Below are positions 32,279 through 35,201 of a stretch of 35,201 nt of DNA, in pieces. The DNA lies in assembly GCA_015067675.1 (NCBI GenBank), contig SVMB01000033.1, positions 1 to 35,201 of the forward strand, given 5' to 3'. This DNA comes from Oscillospiraceae bacterium (lineage in GTDB: Bacteria > Bacillota > Clostridia > Oscillospirales > QAMX01). The first letter of the stretch is position 1; the number at the start of each line of letters is the position of its first letter. The notes under the pieces were generated by a model that did no database searches, had not been told where the DNA came from, and saw only the letters and a program-made list of their open reading frames with translations. Made by a program: the position numbers and the translations under genes.

Positions 32279-33589
32279 TTATACTTCTATCAGGAACACG
32301 GCGTTGTTGTCAATGGCATCGGCATTGGGCGCCCAGGCAAGAGTACCCGAGTCGCTGAGCTCATAAAACCGTGCGCGGCTCAGATCAAGACCCTCGATGG
32401 TAAGCGGCTGACGCTCCCCGGTGAGGTTTGCAACCAAAAGCGCATGATGCTCGCCGTCGGAGGCCGCCAGCGCATAAAGCCGGTCGTTGTCCGACACGCT
32501 CTTCACCTGCTGACCCAGCCTGTAGAGCTGATTGAAGGCAACCAGCGCGTAGTAAGCATGGATGGGCTTGCGGGTCTTGATGTCAAAGAGCGGACAGTAG
32601 GGCGCGTCGTTGGTTCTCATGTCGTAGATCATGCAGGCATCGGTATGTCCATGCTGCAGGGCGATCATCATCGCCGTCACCTCTGCGCTGTGATGCGCCG
32701 TTCCGTATTCCAACGGATAGGGATTCCACTCGTTGAGATGGGTTTCCAGTCCGCCGTAGCCAAGTTTCTCCAGCTCCCCGTGCAGCCACTCATCCATCAC
32801 CGCCACCCGGCTCACATCCGCATAGCTGTGCCAGGAGAAGAAGTCGATGGGCGCATTGTGCTCCTTGATGTATGCAAAGAAACCGTAGAAGAAGTGCATG
32901 AGATTGTTCTCATGGTCACTGGGAGGAATCGTTCCGGGCAGATGGGTAGTGGGATCTATCACCTTCTCCGGCGCGACGGCATAGAAGCCGCAGCTTGCAT
33001 AGCCGCCGATCTTCAGATGAGGGAAGCAGCTCTTCAAATGCTTAGCAGTCACCGTGTAAAGGTTATAATACGCCTCATCCGTGCCGCACCACATCATCTT
33101 GTCCTGCACTTCCGGCTCGTTCCAGATCTCCCAGTAACGGATCTTATACTCAAAGCCGTCGGCCCAGCCCTCGGTATAGTGGCGGATGATGTGCTCGCAG
33201 ATGCGGGCCCACTTTTCAGGATCCTTCGGCGGGAAGGTATGGTAGGGCTTGATGAATGCCTGATTTTCGATGGTGATGCCCAGGCGATAATAGGGCTCAA
33301 CACCGGCGTCTATCAGGGCTTTCAGCAGATAATCGGTGAAGGTAAAGTCATAATTGGCAGGATCGTTTTCATCGGCCTCAAAATCCCGGAAGATATTGGG
33401 GATATCCACAAACCGGCCGCCGCCGTAAGCGCCGCCCACATCGTGCAGACGGGAAAACGGGATACCCGCCTCGGTCAGGTAGTGGAAGGAATACAGCAGA
33501 TCCATACCAATCAGCGGAGGCTGTCCGCCGCCGTGCATCGGCTTCATTTTCTTGACAATCCTCCCGGGGATAATCGTGATATTGGCCAT
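32279..33589 (-). CDS. GH39-like clan GH-A glycosidase
   Basis: A 436-residue TIM-barrel glycosidase resembling family 39 (beta-xylosidase/alpha-iduronidase type). The acid/base Glu158 is in YWEIWNEPE and the probable nucleophile Glu287 in HLNEWNP. RLHDVGG near residue 47 and FSWHSYAD (251-258) are also family-like. The last 60-70 residues look like the usual small beta domain. No signal peptide is present. AAAAGGAGG lies 7 nt before the ATG. It is divergent from the AraC-family gene and converges on the GH28-like gene, which makes a shared uronic-acid or xylose-containing substrate plausible. The family label is by motif only. Confidence 0.8.
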   Translation of the reverse strand: MANITIIPGRIVKKMKPMHGGGQPPLIGMDLLYSFHYLTEAGIPFSRLHDVGGAYGGGRFVDIPNIFRDFEADENDPANYDFTFTDYLLKALIDAGVEPYYRLGITIENQAFIKPYHTFPPKDPEKWARICEHIIRHYTEGWADGFEYKIRYWEIWNEPEVQDKMMWCGTDEAYYNLYTVTAKHLKSCFPHLKIGGYASCGFYAVAPEKVIDPTTHLPGTIPPSDHENNLMHFFYGFFAYIKEHNAPIDFFSWHSYADVSRVAVMDEWLHGELEKLGYGGLETHLNEWNPYPLEYGTAHHSAEVTAMMIALQHGHTDACMIYDMRTNDAPYCPLFDIKTRKPIHAYYALVAFNQLYRLGQQVKSVSDNDRLYALAASDGEHHALLVANLTGERQPLTIEGLDLSRARFYELSDSGTLAWAPNADAIDNNAVFLIEV

Positions 33590-33623
33590 AATGTGCCTCC
33601 TTTTCAGGTTACTTTGTAATGTC

Positions 33624-33652
33624 AGTATAATCGTCCCGCAGGAAGTTGTCTT
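33624..33652 (-). promoter_or_regulatory. Promoter of the GH39-like gene
   Basis: On the minus strand, AAGACA (33652-33647), 17 nt, TATACT (33629-33624). The weak -35 box fits a promoter that needs an activator, such as the divergent AraC-type protein. Confidence 0.65.
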
Positions 33653-33663
33653 TTCCTTTGGTA

Positions 33664-33669
33664 TATAAT
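33664..33669 (+). promoter_or_regulatory. -10 box of the AraC-type gene
   Basis: TATAAT at 33664-33669 with no recognisable -35 box at the proper distance. A start near 33676 leaves about 24 nt before the ATG, and rules out an in-frame TTG at 33646 as translation start. Confidence 0.5.
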
Positions 33670-33699
33670 GATAGAAAAAAAGTAAGAACGGTGAACTTC

Positions 33700-34485
33700 A
33701 TGGAACATCAGCTCATCAACTCCAAAGCAACCCACTACAGCGGCATTGTGTACAGCGATCACTCATTCGAGCCGCATTTTCATAACAGCTACGAGCTCAT
33801 CTACGCCATGAAGGGCCGCATCGGCATCACCGTAGGCCGCGAAACCGTGAACCTTTCCGAGGGTGAACTGATTCTGATTGCCCCCTGCGTGGTGCATGAG
33901 ATTACAGATGATGAAAAGGCCACCTTTTTCATCGCCATCATCACGCCCAACTATATCACCGATTTTTTCGAGGCCCATCAGAATGATCTCGCCATCCGGT
34001 TTCACATCGATGCGGAAGCCGCGGATTTCATCCGGCAGCACCTCATCCGCGAGCCGCTGCCTACGATCTATCAGATCAAGGCCTGCTTTTATCTGCTGCT
34101 TTCCTTCGCTGAAAACGGTACCGTCGTGCTGTCGGCAAAGGATAACTCGATCTCCTTTGTCTATACCGTCAACTCCTATATTGCCGACCATTTTACCGGG
34201 AAACTGCAGCGAAAGGACCTGGCGCAGCTTCTGGGCTACGAGGAGCATTATTTCAGTACCCTGTTCTACAAGAACTTCGGGATGGGATTCCGGGCATACC
34301 TGAACCAGTGCCGCCTTTCCAGCGCCTGCCAGCTCCTGCAGACCACTAAAAGCTCCGTTTCAAGCATCGCTTTTGACAGCGGCTTTTCCAGTGTCCGGGA
34401 ATTCAATAATGTATTCTCCCGTCTGATGGGAACCACCCCCACCGAATACCGCAAAAGCCACGCTGCATCCCGGCAGAGCGATTAA
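33700..34485 (+). CDS. AraC-family transcriptional regulator
   Basis: The 261-residue protein has an N-terminal cupin sensor domain (HFHNSYELIYAMKGRIGITV, then LSEGELILIAPCVVHEI) and a C-terminal AraC double helix-turn-helix (LAQLLGYEEHYFSTLFYKNFGMGFRAYLNQCRL, and SIAFDSGFSSVREFNNVFSRLMGTTPTEYRK). Such proteins usually bind a sugar and activate a nearby catabolic operon. The divergent GH39-like gene, 110 bp away with an imperfect -35 box, is the obvious target. ATG at 33700 was chosen because the -10 box lies just upstream; the SD is weak. Confidence 0.92.
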   Translation: MEHQLINSKATHYSGIVYSDHSFEPHFHNSYELIYAMKGRIGITVGRETVNLSEGELILIAPCVVHEITDDEKATFFIAIITPNYITDFFEAHQNDLAIRFHIDAEAADFIRQHLIREPLPTIYQIKACFYLLLSFAENGTVVLSAKDNSISFVYTVNSYIADHFTGKLQRKDLAQLLGYEEHYFSTLFYKNFGMGFRAYLNQCRLSSACQLLQTTKSSVSSIAFDSGFSSVREFNNVFSRLMGTTPTEYRKSHAASRQSD

Positions 34486-34504
34486 GCCGCCCATGAACGC
34501 AGAA

Positions 34505-34552
34505 AAAGCCCCGGAAGTCCGCATAGACGCGAACTCCGGGGCTTTGTATTTG
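34505..34552. terminator. Bidirectional terminator between araC-type and ceramidase-like genes
   Basis: AAAGCCCCGGA/TCCGGGGCTTT (34505-34515 with 34535-34545), extended inward by GT/AC and CGC/GCG with mismatches, and flanked by A- and T-rich tracts on both sides. Confidence 0.85.
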
Positions 34553-34565
34553 CCTTTTGGGGAGA

Positions 34566-35201
34566 TTATTTCTTCGGTTCCAGCACCTTGTGCGCCACCA
34601 GCACGGGAGGATTGTTGACCGGCCAGGCTGCGGGATCGGGGAAGGTGCGTTCATAGAGGGTATACGCGCCGTCGATGGCCGCATTGACGAGCTTTAAGCC
34701 GGTACGGCTGTCGGGAATCTGGGCGCCTGCCTCGTAACCGCCGGCTACCAGCGCATTGCCGTGGCAGATGTAGGAGATGTAGGAGGTGGAGCAGTAGAGG
34801 ATGAAGGTCTTGCGGAAGGGGGAATGCCACTTCATCTCCAGACCCAGCTCCGACACCATCTCGCCGGGAACACCGATGAGACAGACGTCGCCGATGGAGA
34901 CCAGCTGCACATCCAGGTCTATCTCGGTCTGACCGGCAGTCTCGGGCTTGAGCGCATTGAGCTTGTGCTCGCGCACTTTGTAGGTACGGGTTTCGATGCA
35001 GGACTGCAGGCTCTCGTTGATGAGCTTGAAGTTGTCGGGATTGCGCTGGGCAAGGATCATCGCGTCGATGGCAGCGCAGGCGAGGTTCACGCCGACCTTG
35101 CGGATGGCCTCGCTGCCGGTCTCATGTCCGCGGGGCACCGTGTCGCCGCAGGCGCCGGAGATGTACATGCTTTCAATGCCCATCTCGGACTTGATGTAAT
35201 C
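34566..35201 (-). CDS. Neutral/alkaline ceramidase-fold hydrolase, cut by the window edge
   Basis: The reading frame stays open to base 35201, so the N-terminal half lies outside. The visible 211 residues match the C-terminal half of the ceramidase-like protein at 25742: SGACGDTVPRG corresponds to NGCEGDTGPR there, SIGDVCLIGVPGEMVSELGLEMK to its SVGPIVFLACPFEVFSRITLRI, and NALVAGGYEAG to its QICRGGYEVW. It is therefore a paralogue of similar fold on the opposite strand. The zinc-binding HTHSGP motif would lie in the missing part. Its location at the far side of the glycosidase genes suggests a shared function. Confidence 0.8.
   Translation of the reverse strand, partial: DYIKSEMGIESMYISGACGDTVPRGHETGSEAIRKVGVNLACAAIDAMILAQRNPDNFKLINESLQSCIETRTYKVREHKLNALKPETAGQTEIDLDVQLVSIGDVCLIGVPGEMVSELGLEMKWHSPFRKTFILYCSTSYISYICHGNALVAGGYEAGAQIPDSRTGLKLVNAAIDGAYTLYERTFPDPAAWPVNNPPVLVAHKVLEPKK

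Noticed and set aside
32261-33619. Plus-strand open frame of 452 codons
   Set aside because: Antisense to the GH39-like gene, which has both catalytic glutamates.

Overview
The window looks like a chromosomal segment from a Gram-positive anaerobe of class Clostridia, probably gut-associated and of moderately high GC. The basis is the PolC-type DNA polymerase III, the order pyrH-frr-uppS-cdsA-dxr-rseP-ispG-polC that is usual in Clostridia, strong GGAGG ribosome-binding sites, and many sigma-A promoters with exactly 17-nt spacers. The species cannot be named from sequence alone.

Layout. (1) 1-223: intergenic hairpins and a 43-bp tandem repeat. (2) 224-4215, minus strand: a three-gene redox operon, read in the order Old Yellow Enzyme-like reductase, SDR dehydrogenase, fumarate-reductase-like flavoprotein. 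It is divergent from (3) 4438-6687, plus strand: a LarA-type nickel-pincer racemase and a nucleoside hydrolase. (4) 6770-12161, minus strand: a histidine operon hisZ-hisG-hisD-hisC-hisB-hisH with a good promoter. Its first gene, hisZ, carries a one-base frameshift at a G run, although the short-form HisG would be expected to need HisZ. (5) 12162-12473: non-coding, framed by two inverted 38-bp copies of a hairpin repeat whose stems differ by compensatory base changes. (6) 12474-23144, minus strand: the housekeeping operon pyrH to polC (UMP kinase, ribosome recycling, undecaprenyl-PP, CDP-DAG, the Dxr and IspG steps of the MEP pathway, site-2 protease, replication). (7) 23198-25589, plus strand: an aldo/keto reductase, a tRNA-Leu(GAG) unit, an array of six unlike hairpins joined by ATGAAG/CTTCAT linkers, a four-helix-bundle protein and a GNAT acetyltransferase. 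(8) 25646-35201: an accessory catabolic region with two neutral-ceramidase-fold proteins (one cut by the window edge), a large TIM-barrel glycosidase-like protein, a methyltransferase behind a structured leader, a GH28-like beta-helix protein, a GH39-like glycosidase and a divergent AraC regulator.

How it fits together. The core operons make nucleotides, histidine, isoprenoid and phospholipid precursors and the replicative polymerase. The accessory genes have no visible signal peptides and no transporter, so they probably act inside the cell on imported glycans or glycoconjugates; AraC most likely controls the adjacent GH39-like gene. The least explained signals are the hairpin array beside the four-helix-bundle gene, the covarying inverted repeats downstream of polC, and the structured leader before the methyltransferase.
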